Part shown: piece after piece, positions 18,797-27,796 of the stretch | How positions within the stretch are numbered: position 1 is the stretch's first letter | How the letters are laid out: the number at the start of each line of letters is the position of its first letter | Assembly: GCA_016778985.1 (NCBI GenBank) | Contig: JADHOM010000003.1 | Coordinates: 48,768 to 112,767 of the forward strand | Direction: 5' to 3' | Length of the DNA: 64,000 bases | From: Alphaproteobacteria bacterium | GTDB taxonomy: Bacteria; Pseudomonadota; Alphaproteobacteria; Puniceispirillales; UBA1172 | Notes under the pieces: generated by a model | The model's database searches: none | Seen by the model: only the letters and a program-made list of their open reading frames with translations | Told to the model about the DNA's origin: nothing | Translations under genes and position numbers: made by a program

Positions 18797-21566
18797 GATC
18801 GCCTTTATTCAGGTCTGGCAAGATTTTCCAGCACCGATCACATTTGTCACCATCAGCCGGCGCAATTGTTACGCCGGTTGTCATCTCATCATCATCAATA
18901 TGGGCATCAGCTGGCGGCGGTGCGGCAACCAATGTGGCGCTAGATGTGATAAACACATCAGCCGCATCAAGCCCTTCAAAGGCAGCAATCACAGCCTCAG
19001 GTGCATATAATGTTGGATGCGCTTGCAAAGATGATTTCAGCATACCGCTATTACGGGCTTTTTCAATGGCGCCAGTAACTGCCAATCGGGCTTGCCGAAT
19101 ACGCCCCCAGCGTGTTGCTAGAGCCTCATCAAGCCAGCTGTCAGGCAAGTCGGGGAAAATTTCAAAATGCACCGAATGATCTGGATTAGGATAGCGCATT
19201 TGCCATGCTTCTTCGGCAGTAAAGGTCAAAATTGGCGCAAACCACACGACCAACGTATCAAACAGCATATCCATTACGGTTCGGCAAGCTCGCCGTTCTA
19301 GTGATTCCGTATCACCGCAATAGAGCAAATCTTTCCTGATATCGAAATAAAAGGCTGACAGATCATTATTACAGAAATGATGAAGTAGCGTGAAAATATG
19401 GTGATAATCATGGTCTTCAGCAGCGGCTCTAATCTCAATATCCAGCTCTTTCAGACGCATTAAAACCCAGCGTTCTAATTGTGGCATATCCAATGGATCG
19501 ACCCGTTCCGCTTCTGAAAACCCATTAAGGCTACCCAACAAATAGCGCAAAGTGTTGCGCAACCGCCGATAATGATCAACCTGCCGTTGAATAATCTCTT
19601 TGCCAATCCGCAGATCATCATAATAGTCAGAATTAGCAACCCATAGGCGCAAAATATCTGCCCCATTTTGGGCAATGATTTCTTGCGGCGTTACTGTATT
19701 GCCAAGCGATTTAGACATTTTCCGGCCTTGTTCATCTTGAACAAATCCGTGGGTGAGAACCGCATCATATGGCGCTCTTCCGCGAGTTCCTGATGATTCA
19801 AGTAGTGAGGAATGAAACCACCCACGATGTTGATCTGAACCTTCAAGATACATGTCGGCAGGCCATTTCATCTCAGGATTATTTTCCAAAAGAAAGGCAT
19901 GTGTTGATCCCGAATCAAACCAGACATCAACAATATCCATGACCTGTTCATATTCATCCACGTTATAATCATCACCTAGAAAACGGCTAGCGGATGCTTC
20001 AAACCACGCATCTGACCCTTCCACTTCAAAGACCGCAACAATACGATCAACAACCGCTTGATCACGCAATGGCTCACCACTGGCTTTATGGTAAAAGACC
20101 GGAATGGGAACGCCCCATGCGCGTTGTCGGCTAACACACCAATCCGGACGATTTGCAATCATACTGGTCAATCGTGTCTGGCCAGATGGCGGATAAAACT
20201 CCGTTTCGGAGAGTGATTTTAAGGCCGTATCACGCAAGCCATTTGTTTCCATAGAAATAAACCATTGCGGCGTATTGCGGAAAATCAAAGGCGCGTGGCT
20301 ACGCCATGAATGCGGATATGAATGGGTAACCTCACCACGGCCAATCAAGGCGCCATGTTCGGCAAGAATATCAGCAATCTTTTCATTATCTTTCAAGGCG
20401 CTCATGCCCGCAAATATCGGCAGATGTTCCATAACACGGCCATCGGCGCTAATGCTTTCAGGCACAGGAACACCATGTGCTAAGCCCAACACATAATCTT
20501 CGGCACCGTGGCCGGGGGCAATATGAACAATGCCTGTGCCTTGATCTGTTGTCACATAATCGGCTGGCAACATTGGCACATCATGCTCATAGCCATAATC
20601 TGCCATCGGATGCGCTAAAATCGTATCACTAAACATGCTCGGCGAAATATCCGCAACACGGTCAAGTGTGGTCAACCCACAAGCTTCTGCCACCGATGCC
20701 GCCAGGTCATCTGCCAGGACAAGCCGTTCACCGGTTTTAGCCAGCGATCCTTCGGCTGTTTCAGCAATCTGATAAAGCCCGTATGTGATATCTTCACCAT
20801 AGGCGGTGGCGCGGTTCGCCGGCATTGTCCAAGGCGTCGTTGTCCAGATAATGACAACCGCATCCCGTAAGATATCATGACTAGTCTGGCGCACCGGAAA
20901 ACGTGCATATATGGTTGTTGACCGGCGATCAAAATACTCAATCTCCGCCTCAGCCAGCGCTGTTTTTTCTACCGCCGACCACATGACAGGCTTTGACCCA
21001 CGGTAAAGCCCTCCGTTCATCAAAAACTTACCAATCTCAGCGGCAATGATCGCCTCAGATTTATAGGCCATAGTTAAATATGGATCCGCCCAGTTTCCCA
21101 TAACGCCAAGACGCCTGAACTCCTCTGACTGAACATTGACCCAGTGGCTAGCAAAATCACGACATTCCCGGCGAAACTCAACAATCGGAACTTGATCCTT
21201 ATCCTTGCCCTTTTTGCGATAGGTTTCTTCAATTTTCCACTCAATAGGCAGGCCGTGACAATCCCAGCCTGGAACATAATTAGCATCCTTGCCTAAACCT
21301 GACTGAAAGCGATTGATCATATCTTTCAAGATTTTGTTCAGCGCATGGCCAATATGCAGATTGCCATTAGCATATGGCGGGCCATCATGAAGGATAAACT
21401 TTTCCTTGCCTTTGCGATGAGCGCGCAGTTTTTCAAAAAAACCCATCTTGTTCCACATATCTAGAATGAGCGGCTCATTCTTGGGCAATCCTGCCCGCAT
21501 TGGAAAATCAGTTTTAGGGAGAAATACAGTCGATTTAAGATCATCGGTCATAATTATGGCACTCAA
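18756..21566 (-). CDS. ileS: Isoleucyl-tRNA synthetase IleS
   Basis: IleS charges tRNA-Ile and edits mischarged valine. The 936-residue protein has the class I signature HIGH at 71-74, preceded by DGPPYANGNL. The KMSKS motif appears in GRKMSKSLGNTVTP in the second half, and an editing domain lies between. The C-terminal zinc finger is complete: C909, C912, C927, C930. It is co-transcribed with ribF upstream (4-base overlap) and lspA downstream, the classic ribF-ileS-lspA order. An alternative start five codons in is possible. Confidence 0.96.
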   Translation of the reverse strand: MSAIIMTDDLKSTVFLPKTDFPMRAGLPKNEPLILDMWNKMGFFEKLRAHRKGKEKFILHDGPPYANGNLHIGHALNKILKDMINRFQSGLGKDANYVPGWDCHGLPIEWKIEETYRKKGKDKDQVPIVEFRRECRDFASHWVNVQSEEFRRLGVMGNWADPYLTMAYKSEAIIAAEIGKFLMNGGLYRGSKPVMWSAVEKTALAEAEIEYFDRRSTTIYARFPVRQTSHDILRDAVVIIWTTTPWTMPANRATAYGEDITYGLYQIAETAEGSLAKTGERLVLADDLAASVAEACGLTTLDRVADISPSMFSDTILAHPMADYGYEHDVPMLPADYVTTDQGTGIVHIAPGHGAEDYVLGLAHGVPVPESISADGRVMEHLPIFAGMSALKDNEKIADILAEHGALIGRGEVTHSYPHSWRSHAPLIFRNTPQWFISMETNGLRDTALKSLSETEFYPPSGQTRLTSMIANRPDWCVSRQRAWGVPIPVFYHKASGEPLRDQAVVDRIVAVFEVEGSDAWFEASASRFLGDDYNVDEYEQVMDIVDVWFDSGSTHAFLLENNPEMKWPADMYLEGSDQHRGWFHSSLLESSGTRGRAPYDAVLTHGFVQDEQGRKMSKSLGNTVTPQEIIAQNGADILRLWVANSDYYDDLRIGKEIIQRQVDHYRRLRNTLRYLLGSLNGFSEAERVDPLDMPQLERWVLMRLKELDIEIRAAAEDHDYHHIFTLLHHFCNNDLSAFYFDIRKDLLYCGDTESLERRACRTVMDMLFDTLVVWFAPILTFTAEEAWQMRYPNPDHSVHFEIFPDLPDSWLDEALATRWGRIRQARLAVTGAIEKARNSGMLKSSLQAHPTLYAPEAVIAAFEGLDAADVFITSSATLVAAPPPADAHIDDDEMTTGVTIAPADGDKCDRCWKILPDLNKGDHALCDRCHDVLSG

Positions 21567-22573
21567 TTCTGTTTGGCGTGGAAAGCTCTCGCCGTCTCCA
21601 CATCTTGCGCGATTTGATGACGCAGCTTGTCAAAGTTTTCAAATTTCTGCTCAGGTCTAATAAAATCAAGACAATATACATTAATTCGGCGATCATAAAG
21701 ATCAAGGTCTATATCAAATAGATTGGCTTCGAGCCGCACCATTTCGCCATTAACGGTTGGCCGTATTCCAATATTAGCAACACCATGCATGATCGGTTGA
21801 TGCGGCGCATCTGGAAGAGCAGCAGAAATAGCATAAACACCTAGTGGCGGCACTAAATAATCACCAAGCAATAGATTAGCAGTAGGAAACCCTATCGTCC
21901 GGCCACGTTTTTCACCATGCGCGACAATACCGCTAATGACATAAGGCCGGCCTAAATATTGGGTAGCTTCTGCCATATCAGCACGGGCAATCGCCGCGCG
22001 AATACGGCTCGATGAAATAATCTCATCTTGAGATGATTCTAATTCTACGGCTTGCGCTTCAATACCATATTCCCGGCCTTGCTCTTGCAGCATTGCCATG
22101 CCGCCACCACGCTGATTCCCGAACGCAAAATCGGTTCCGGCATAAAGCGCACGAACGCCCAAGGCTGGTAGAATACGGCTCATAAAATCGGTGGCTGTTG
22201 TTTGGCGCATGGCATCATCGAACTGTAATCGTATAATGCGCCTCGCCCCAGCATCAGAAAGCAATGCCATTTTATCCAGATCATCAACCAGCCCAAAGCC
22301 CGGCAGATCAGGTTGAAAATATCGCCTTGGATGCGGCTGGAAGGTAATGACCGAAGGAATTAAACCAGCGCCATGACTGGCGGCTTTATCAATCAGCTTT
22401 CTATGACCACAATGGACACCATCAAAATTACCGATAGCCGCCACCAAGCCATCCGTGCTGGCCTTAACACTCTCTGCATCAGCTGCTATATGATCGGATA
22501 GCTGGCTTATTGACCAGTCAATGACGTGGCAATCGGGGGCTATTTGCAAGGGGCGGATCATTTCTGGCATCAT
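21563..22573 (-). CDS. ribF: Bifunctional riboflavin kinase/FAD synthetase RibF
   Basis: RibF phosphorylates riboflavin to FMN and adenylates FMN to FAD. The 336-residue protein has an N-terminal nucleotidyltransferase domain with GNFDGVHCGH (48-57) and ISSSRIR (186-192). The C-terminal flavokinase domain has GRTIGFPTAN (224-233). The family usually starts closer to the first motif (near residue 15-20), so about 25 N-terminal residues here are extra, or the true start lies downstream. It opens the ribF-ileS-lspA-lipoprotein operon. Confidence 0.94.
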   Translation of the reverse strand: MMPEMIRPLQIAPDCHVIDWSISQLSDHIAADAESVKASTDGLVAAIGNFDGVHCGHRKLIDKAASHGAGLIPSVITFQPHPRRYFQPDLPGFGLVDDLDKMALLSDAGARRIIRLQFDDAMRQTTATDFMSRILPALGVRALYAGTDFAFGNQRGGGMAMLQEQGREYGIEAQAVELESSQDEIISSSRIRAAIARADMAEATQYLGRPYVISGIVAHGEKRGRTIGFPTANLLLGDYLVPPLGVYAISAALPDAPHQPIMHGVANIGIRPTVNGEMVRLEANLFDIDLDLYDRRINVYCLDFIRPEQKFENFDKLRHQIAQDVETARAFHAKQN

Positions 22574-22698
22574 CTGCTAATGAACTTTCGTTAGGATACT
22601 GATGGTGAATGTCAATAATTGACGGAATATACTTGGGATTTATGGTAAATCAACGTCTGATGCTAGTCATAATATAAAAATAGCGATAGAATAAGGTC

Positions 22699-23553
22699 AT
22701 GAACATTTTTGATATTTCATCATTTCAAGATTTACTTGCGCTTCCCGTCATTGAACAACTGATAGAATATGGCGGCAATTTACTATCTGGCCTTGTTATT
22801 ATCTTGCTTGGCTTTTGGGTAAGCGGACGCATTTCAAGGCTGATCAGGCGGCGTTTATCAGCACTGAAATCATTTGATGCAACATTAACCCCGGTCATTG
22901 CCAGCATCATCAGATATATCATTCTGCTTATCGCATTTGTTGCCGGATTAGGCAGTTTTGGCATTGAAACCACCTCTATCATTGCGGTTATAGGTGCTGC
23001 TGGTCTGGCTGTAGGTTTGGCGCTTCAAGGGACGCTGTCTAATGTGGCGGCTGGGGTGATGTTGCTCTTCTTAAGGCCATTTAAGGTTGGTGATTGGATG
23101 GAAACCGGAACAGTTTCGGGTACGGTCAATGAAATTGGCTTATTTTCCACGGTCATAAATACCTTTGATAATATCTATATTTCTGTTCCTAATTCGTCGA
23201 TTTGGGGTAGCATCATCATTAACCATTCCAAATATAATACTCGGCGGATGGATTTAGATATTGGCATTTCCTATGAAACTAACCTTGATTATGCCGAAAA
23301 AACGCTGATGGCATTGGTTAATGATGAGCGTGTGCTAACCGAACCAGCACCGCAATTTCTAGTCGTTGCCTATGCTGATAGCGCAATCACCGTGCGGCTG
23401 CGCTTATATGCTAATGTCGATACATATTTTCCGCTATATTGGGATATGATGCGCAAGATTAAGCCAGCATTAGATGATGCTGGAATTGGTATTCCATATC
23501 CACAGCGGGATATTCGCATCGTGCCACCAACATCAACCGAAACTGATCAGTAG
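22699..23553 (+). CDS. Small-conductance mechanosensitive channel, MscS family
   Basis: MscS channels open under membrane tension and release solutes on osmotic downshock. The 284-residue protein matches the minimal MscS layout: three membrane helices (about 25-45, 62-85, 95-125), with the pore helix GLAVGLALQGTLSNVAAGV rich in Gly/Ala, then a beta domain with FKVGDW and ISVPNSSIW, and a C-terminal alpha/beta domain. It is divergent from ribF, with a 125-base gap, and 12 bases upstream of the ChaC-type gene, so the two probably share a transcript. Confidence 0.92.
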   Translation: MNIFDISSFQDLLALPVIEQLIEYGGNLLSGLVIILLGFWVSGRISRLIRRRLSALKSFDATLTPVIASIIRYIILLIAFVAGLGSFGIETTSIIAVIGAAGLAVGLALQGTLSNVAAGVMLLFLRPFKVGDWMETGTVSGTVNEIGLFSTVINTFDNIYISVPNSSIWGSIIINHSKYNTRRMDLDIGISYETNLDYAEKTLMALVNDERVLTEPAPQFLVVAYADSAITVRLRLYANVDTYFPLYWDMMRKIKPALDDAGIGIPYPQRDIRIVPPTSTETDQ

Positions 23554-23565
23554 TCGTTTTATATC

Positions 23566-24276
23566 ATGTCATCTTCAGGGGCATCTTCAGGGTCACCATC
23601 AAAATCCAGCGCTTCGCCAAATGCTTTTATCAACCGCGAAACTTTAGCTAATAATGTCATACAACAGCTTGTTCGCGAACGTGGTGATGACCGAACCCTG
23701 ATGTCTGATGAAGATTTATTAGCCTCGCGGCGGGCATTGATTCCGGATGATTATAAAGGCGATATATGGGTCTTTGCCTATGGCTCCCTATTATGGAATC
23801 CGGTGATTGAGATTAGCGCTGAGAAAATGGGGCGTGTTTATGGCTACCACCGCCGCTTTTGCCTTAAAACGGAGGTTGGGCGCGGCTCTCCCGGTGATCC
23901 GGGATTGGTGCTTGGGTTAGATAATGGTGGTTCCTGCACTGGCATGGCATTAAAAGTGGGGTCTGACCAGCCTGTGCATGAGCTGGATTTGCTGTGGCGG
24001 CGTGAGATGCTGAACTCATCTTATGAGCCGCGGATGGTGCGATTTTTTGGTGACAATAACTTGTTTACTGTAATCGCTTTCGTCATGAACCGCCAGCATC
24101 CCAGTTATGTTCGTGATTATGATCGCGAGACCAAAGCCAAAATGATCGCATCAGCGACTGGCTTTGCCGGGCCTTGCCGCGATTATCTTATTGAAACACA
24201 TCATGCGCTAGAAGCGCTGAAAATAACGGATCACTATATCAAAGACCTTTATCTGGCCGTGCTCAAATATTCTTGA
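23566..24276 (+). CDS. ChaC-type gamma-glutamylcyclotransferase
   Basis: ChaC enzymes cleave the gamma-glutamyl bond of glutathione, giving 5-oxoproline and Cys-Gly. The 236-residue protein carries WVFAYGSLLWNP (YGSL at 72-75, the substrate cradle) and the ChaC-specific LVLGLDNGGSCTGMA segment near residue 120. The N-terminal ~20 residues are Ser/Gly/Pro-rich and partly encoded by a 12-base tandem duplication. The 5-oxoproline it would make could be the substrate of the hydantoinase/oxoprolinase pair at 30.6-34.4 kb; that link is inference. Confidence 0.88.
   Translation: MSSSGASSGSPSKSSASPNAFINRETLANNVIQQLVRERGDDRTLMSDEDLLASRRALIPDDYKGDIWVFAYGSLLWNPVIEISAEKMGRVYGYHRRFCLKTEVGRGSPGDPGLVLGLDNGGSCTGMALKVGSDQPVHELDLLWRREMLNSSYEPRMVRFFGDNNLFTVIAFVMNRQHPSYVRDYDRETKAKMIASATGFAGPCRDYLIETHHALEALKITDHYIKDLYLAVLKYS
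23570..23592. repeat. 12-base tandem duplication at the start of the chaC-type gene
   Basis: CATCTTCAGGGG occurs twice in a row (the second copy has 11 of 12 bases) and encodes part of the Ser/Gly-rich N-terminus. Confidence 0.75.
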
Positions 24277-24287
24277 TCGGCATATTC

Positions 24288-24316
24288 TTGACGAATACGA
24301 TTTTACAGCATAAAAA
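24288..24316 (+). promoter_or_regulatory. Predicted sigma-70-type promoter of tRNA-Leu
   Basis: TTGACG at 24288-24293 and TAAAAA at 24311-24316 are separated by 17 bases. The expected transcription start is a few bases before the tRNA at 24326. This is pattern recognition only. Confidence 0.5.
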
Positions 24317-24325
24317 CATGATAAG

Positions 24326-24412
24326 GCGAGTGTGGCGGAACTGGTAGACGCAGTGGACTCAAAATCCACCGGTGGCAACACCTTGAGAGTTCGAGTCTCT
24401 CCACTCGCACCA
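24326..24412 (+). tRNA. tRNA-Leu, anticodon CAA
   Basis: This 87-base tRNA has a 7-base acceptor stem GCGAGTG/CACTCGC, discriminator A and encoded CCA. The anticodon stem GTGGA/TCCAC encloses loop CTCAAAA, giving anticodon CAA (reads UUG). The variable arm is long (class II), as required for tRNA-Leu, and the T arm contains GTTCGAGTC. It stands alone between two protein genes. Confidence 0.95.
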
Positions 24413-24501
24413 AGATTTAACATAAATGCATTGCGGCGCAATTATTCCCTTCTAATGGCAAAACAAATAGCCAGAACAGATCATCCAGGCAGGAGTATCA
24501 C

Positions 24502-25086
24502 ATGACGGGCAAGCCGACATTTTTCTCTTGGCTCTATCAATATATGAAATCCTTAAACACGCGGATGCTTGATCTGGCGCGGCGAAAAACAGCCACAGCT
24601 TGGTTATCTTTCTTTGCTTTTATTGAGTCTATTTTCTTTCCTATCCCTGTTGACCCTATGCTTGGCATTATGGTGCTAGCACGGCCGCACCGGTTTATAT
24701 TTTTTGCCTTTATCACAACCTTTTTTTCAACCTTAGGCGGGGTTGTGGGCTGGTATTTGGGGCATGAGATGGGCATAGCACTTATCGAATGGCTTGGCAA
24801 AACAGATGAATTCCAAACCGTCAAAGCGGCTTTTGCCAAACATGGCTGGATGCTTATCTTAATGGGCGCCTTTACCCCGTTTCCTTATAAAGTCACCGTG
24901 ATTTCTGGCGGCTTTCTGGGGGTTGGATTATGGCCTTTGATTATCACGTCGATACTTGGTCGAGGCAGTCGGTTTTTACTTGTTGCAGCGATTATCCGCT
25001 ATCGCGCTAACCGGCCATTAGCGACAGCATTAGTCACCTTATTGCTCATCCTAATCGGCTTTTTCTGGTGGTTAGTTTCAGCATGA
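24502..25086 (+). CDS. YqaA/DedA-related (VTT domain) membrane protein
   Basis: This 194-residue protein has about four to five hydrophobic segments. The region IFFPIPVDPMLGIMVLARP and the glycine-rich STLGGVVGWYLGHEMG resemble YqaA-type VTT proteins, relatives of DedA. FTPFPYKVTVISGG near residue 130 is the conserved core of that group. Family members are linked to membrane homeostasis and lipid scrambling, but a precise role for YqaA is not known. The stop overlaps the dsbB start by 4 bases. Confidence 0.83.
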   Translation: MTGKPTFFSWLYQYMKSLNTRMLDLARRKTATAWLSFFAFIESIFFPIPVDPMLGIMVLARPHRFIFFAFITTFFSTLGGVVGWYLGHEMGIALIEWLGKTDEFQTVKAAFAKHGWMLILMGAFTPFPYKVTVISGGFLGVGLWPLIITSILGRGSRFLLVAAIIRYRANRPLATALVTLLLILIGFFWWLVSA

Positions 25087-25580
25087 TGAGATTAGCCGCA
25101 GCCCATCTGTTTAACCCGCTTCAGGCGGTCATTATCATGACTTTGATAAGCACAGGTTTGCTGGTGGCGGCATATTGGTTTCAATATTTTGGCGGGCTCC
25201 AGCCCTGCACAATGTGTTATTGGCAACGCATCCCGCATGCCGTTGTCATTGGAATTGGCGTTGTAACATTCTGGCTTGGTGATAGTTATGGGCGTGGATT
25301 TTTGCTACTGGCTGGATTGGTTATGTTAATCAGCGCCGGACTTGGGTTTTGGCATGCTGGGGTTGAGTGGGGGTTCCTGACAGGGCCGCAAGGATGTAGC
25401 GGCAATATTAGCTTTAGCGGCGATACTAGCGCCATATTAGATACGCTATTAGCAACTAAACCGGTTAGGTGCGACGAGGTGCCATGGTCTTTTATCGGTG
25501 TTTCCATGGCAGGATGGAACATGATTATTAGTCTAGTTATGTCAGTATACGCTTGGCTTAGCGTCGCTTTCAGTCGGTAA
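25083..25580 (+). CDS. Disulfide bond formation protein B (DsbB family)
   Basis: DsbB is an inner-membrane protein that passes electrons from DsbA to ubiquinone. From this ATG it is 165 residues with four hydrophobic helices. The quinone-proximal pair is C42-x2-C45 in PCTMCYWQR and the periplasmic loop pair is C105 and C130, so all four redox cysteines are present. A GTG at 25068 would add five residues; I prefer the ATG overlapping the upstream stop (ATGA). Electrons would feed the ubiquinone pool made with the help of UbiA and the neighbouring COQ7. Confidence 0.9.
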   Translation: MMRLAAAHLFNPLQAVIIMTLISTGLLVAAYWFQYFGGLQPCTMCYWQRIPHAVVIGIGVVTFWLGDSYGRGFLLLAGLVMLISAGLGFWHAGVEWGFLTGPQGCSGNISFSGDTSAILDTLLATKPVRCDEVPWSFIGVSMAGWNMIISLVMSVYAWLSVAFSR

Positions 25581-25603
25581 CCCTTTTAACAAAGGATAGC
25601 ATA

Positions 25604-26128
25604 ATGAAACGTAAATATCAGGATCAGGATGATGTTAGCCGCTATTTGCGTGTCGATCATGCAGGAGAATTAGGCGCAAGACGGATTTATGAAGGCCAGT
25701 TGGCGGTTCTGGGCAGCCATCCTGTTGCTGAAGAAATCCGCCATATGCGCGATCAAGAACAAGAACATCTTGATACGTTTGAGAACCTGCTGAATGAATA
25801 TCAGGTGCGGCCGTCCTTGCTATCACCGTTCTGGAATGGTGCTGGATTTGTGCTGGGTGCGGTTACCGCCGCCATGGGCCCAAAAGCTGCGATGGCATGC
25901 ACCATTGCTGTCGAAGAGGTCATAGGCACGCATTATGACAAGCAAGCGAAATCCCTTAAAGGCGAGGATGAACTGGCAGCAACACTTGAGCGTTTCCGCG
26001 ACGAAGAATTAGAACACCGTGATATCGCCAAAGATCATGATGGTGAGCAAGCAATTGGCTATCCAGTGATGCGGCGGGTGATTCAGGCGGGCTGTCGGGC
26101 GGCTATCAAACTGGCTGAACGTGTTTAA
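25604..26128 (+). CDS. coq7: Demethoxyubiquinone hydroxylase, COQ7 type
   Basis: COQ7 is a di-iron monooxygenase that hydroxylates demethoxyubiquinone, the last hydroxylation in ubiquinone synthesis, and needs O2. The 174-residue protein contains the expected iron ligands: E22, E52-xx-H55, E104 or E105, and E135-xx-H138. It follows dsbB by 23 bases and ends with a 4-base convergent overlap with the HNH gene. Its presence argues for aerobic growth, which is worth weighing against the early-cobalt style B12 genes downstream. Confidence 0.93.
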   Translation: MKRKYQDQDDVSRYLRVDHAGELGARRIYEGQLAVLGSHPVAEEIRHMRDQEQEHLDTFENLLNEYQVRPSLLSPFWNGAGFVLGAVTAAMGPKAAMACTIAVEEVIGTHYDKQAKSLKGEDELAATLERFRDEELEHRDIAKDHDGEQAIGYPVMRRVIQAGCRAAIKLAERV

Positions 26129-26823
26129 CGCTTGAAGGCTTTTGCCATTTGATCATCGGTTAGCTGAAACTCATTCGGCCAATTTTGATCCTTATCATGG
26201 CTGGCAAGATCATTTTGCGCTAATGCGTGTTTGTTTTCCTGATCAAGAACCAGCTCACTATCCCAGTATAAATAATCCATCCAACTATGATGCAAATAAT
26301 TTGGTGGAAAGCGGCGGCCATTTTCCTGCAACACCCATGTTGACGGCTGTTGCGGCTTAACCTTCGGTATCATGCCGCAATGCGCAGGTAATTTATTGGC
26401 TTTTTGCAAGTTACAGCGGCTACACGCTGCCACCACATTATCCCATGTTGTGCGTCCCCCACGCGATCGCGGAATAACATGATCAAATGTTAATTCCGGC
26501 GCCGGAAAGGGTTTCTGACAATACTGACAGGTAAACCGATCACGCAAAAACACATTAAACCGCGTAAATGCCGGAAATCGGCTTTGCTGAACATAATCTT
26601 TCAGCGCAATAACACTTGGCAAGCGCATTTCCATGCTGGGTGAGTGTATCATCGTGTCATATTCAGAGATAATGGTGACACGTTTTAAGAACACGGCTTT
26701 GATTGTATCCTGCCATGACCAAAGCGATAACGGGAAATAACTAAGCGGTCGAAAATCAGCATTCAGGGCCAGAGCTGGCGCTAATCCGCGGTCAGGGCCA
26801 GCATTGATATGGGCATCTAACAT
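26125..26823 (-). CDS. HNH endonuclease domain protein
   Basis: This 232-residue protein has a treble-clef HNH core: C99-xx-C102, D114-H115 (FDHVIPRSRGG), N129 and C134-xx-C137. The N-terminal ~90 residues contain ALNADFRPLSYFPLSLWSWQ, typical of a chromosomal HNH family found widely in alphaproteobacteria and many other bacteria. Its cellular role is unknown, with no sign of a mobile element or partner methylase. It is probably a stand-alone housekeeping nuclease. Confidence 0.85.
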   Translation of the reverse strand: MLDAHINAGPDRGLAPALALNADFRPLSYFPLSLWSWQDTIKAVFLKRVTIISEYDTMIHSPSMEMRLPSVIALKDYVQQSRFPAFTRFNVFLRDRFTCQYCQKPFPAPELTFDHVIPRSRGGRTTWDNVVAACSRCNLQKANKLPAHCGMIPKVKPQQPSTWVLQENGRRFPPNYLHHSWMDYLYWDSELVLDQENKHALAQNDLASHDKDQNWPNEFQLTDDQMAKAFKR

Positions 26824-26938
26824 GACAATAGCAACCTGTTCATATCTCTATGACATCATATTGCCATGACAAATTCAACTTAAATTTATGTTAAAAGACA
26901 CAAGATGTAGTAGGTAAAGGGGAATTATATAACTTTAT

Positions 26939-27625
26939 TTATTGTTCAGACCCTTTTATGAGATGATCTGTCATAAATGCGATCATGCGCTTCAGCCCTT
27001 CTTCGGAGATGCCGTGACCAACCCCTTCACAGGCCAGCGTTTCGACCTTTACCCCATTTGCTTCAAGCACGAGCTTTGCCATATCCATTGCTTGAAAGGG
27101 CACAACCTGATCATCTTTGCCGTGAACAAGCAAAACAGGCGGCTTTGCGGTGACGGCTTGTGCCATCTGATTAGGGGCTAGCAAAGCACCAGCAATGCTG
27201 ATAATTGCACCTGGGGCTTCGGCCATACGAACGCCGCCATATAGCGCCATCATGCCACCTTGTGAGAATCCTGCCACGGCCATTTGGCTGGCTGGAATCT
27301 TAAACTGTTCCATCAATGCCATTAGGATATTTTGCAGACCTGGAAACGCCTTTGACGGGCCTTCATCAATAAGCGTGGCATCAACGCCTAAATCAAACCA
27401 TTGCCTGCCCATGGGATTAGCGGAGCATGGCTCCGGGCCATCAGGCGCACAGATCACCGCATGCGGAAATTGCGCCGTAATATGAGGCGCAAGGTTAATC
27501 AAATCAGTGCCATCAGCACCCCATCCATGCAATAATATAATGAGCTGCTCTGGCGCCTCTGTCCCTTCATTCTGATGGATGAGAACACTATGATCAGCGA
27601 TAGATTGGCGAATAATAGTCGACAT
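26939..27625 (-). CDS. Phospholipase/carboxylesterase family alpha/beta hydrolase
   Basis: This protein hydrolyses small acyl esters or thioesters; the family includes bacterial carboxylesterases and acyl-protein thioesterase relatives. From this ATG it is 228 residues. The nucleophile elbow is GFSQGG, with the serine at about residue 121. The acid lies in LVHGKDDQVVPF and the base in GVGHGIS. The oxyanion-hole loop is LLHGWGADGTD. The start at 27625 is chosen because GAGGAAA precedes it, although an ATG at 27646 is in frame. It has no obvious operon partner. Confidence 0.88.
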   Translation of the reverse strand: MSTIIRQSIADHSVLIHQNEGTEAPEQLIILLHGWGADGTDLINLAPHITAQFPHAVICAPDGPEPCSANPMGRQWFDLGVDATLIDEGPSKAFPGLQNILMALMEQFKIPASQMAVAGFSQGGMMALYGGVRMAEAPGAIISIAGALLAPNQMAQAVTAKPPVLLVHGKDDQVVPFQAMDMAKLVLEANGVKVETLACEGVGHGISEEGLKRMIAFMTDHLIKGSEQ

Positions 27626-27796
27626 GGTAAGCTTTCCTCTCAACACTTTATACCCTATGGAAGGGGGATGAACGACCCTTTTTCTTTGCTATGCCAAATT
27701 ACCACATAAGCCTCAATATAGAATCTCAACATAGAGCCCAGCATAGAACCGCTGAACAATTTAAGCTGGCCTAATTTAAGGTGTAATCTATTGAAT

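Noticed and set aside
24208..24441. A 77-residue reading frame on the minus strand across the tRNA-Leu region
   Set aside because: It is the antisense of tRNA-Leu, a well-known source of false ORFs; the tRNA explains the sequence fully.
26125..26823. HNH protein as part of a mobile element or restriction system
   Set aside because: No methylase, transposase, repeats or integrase nearby, and the family is a common chromosomal one.
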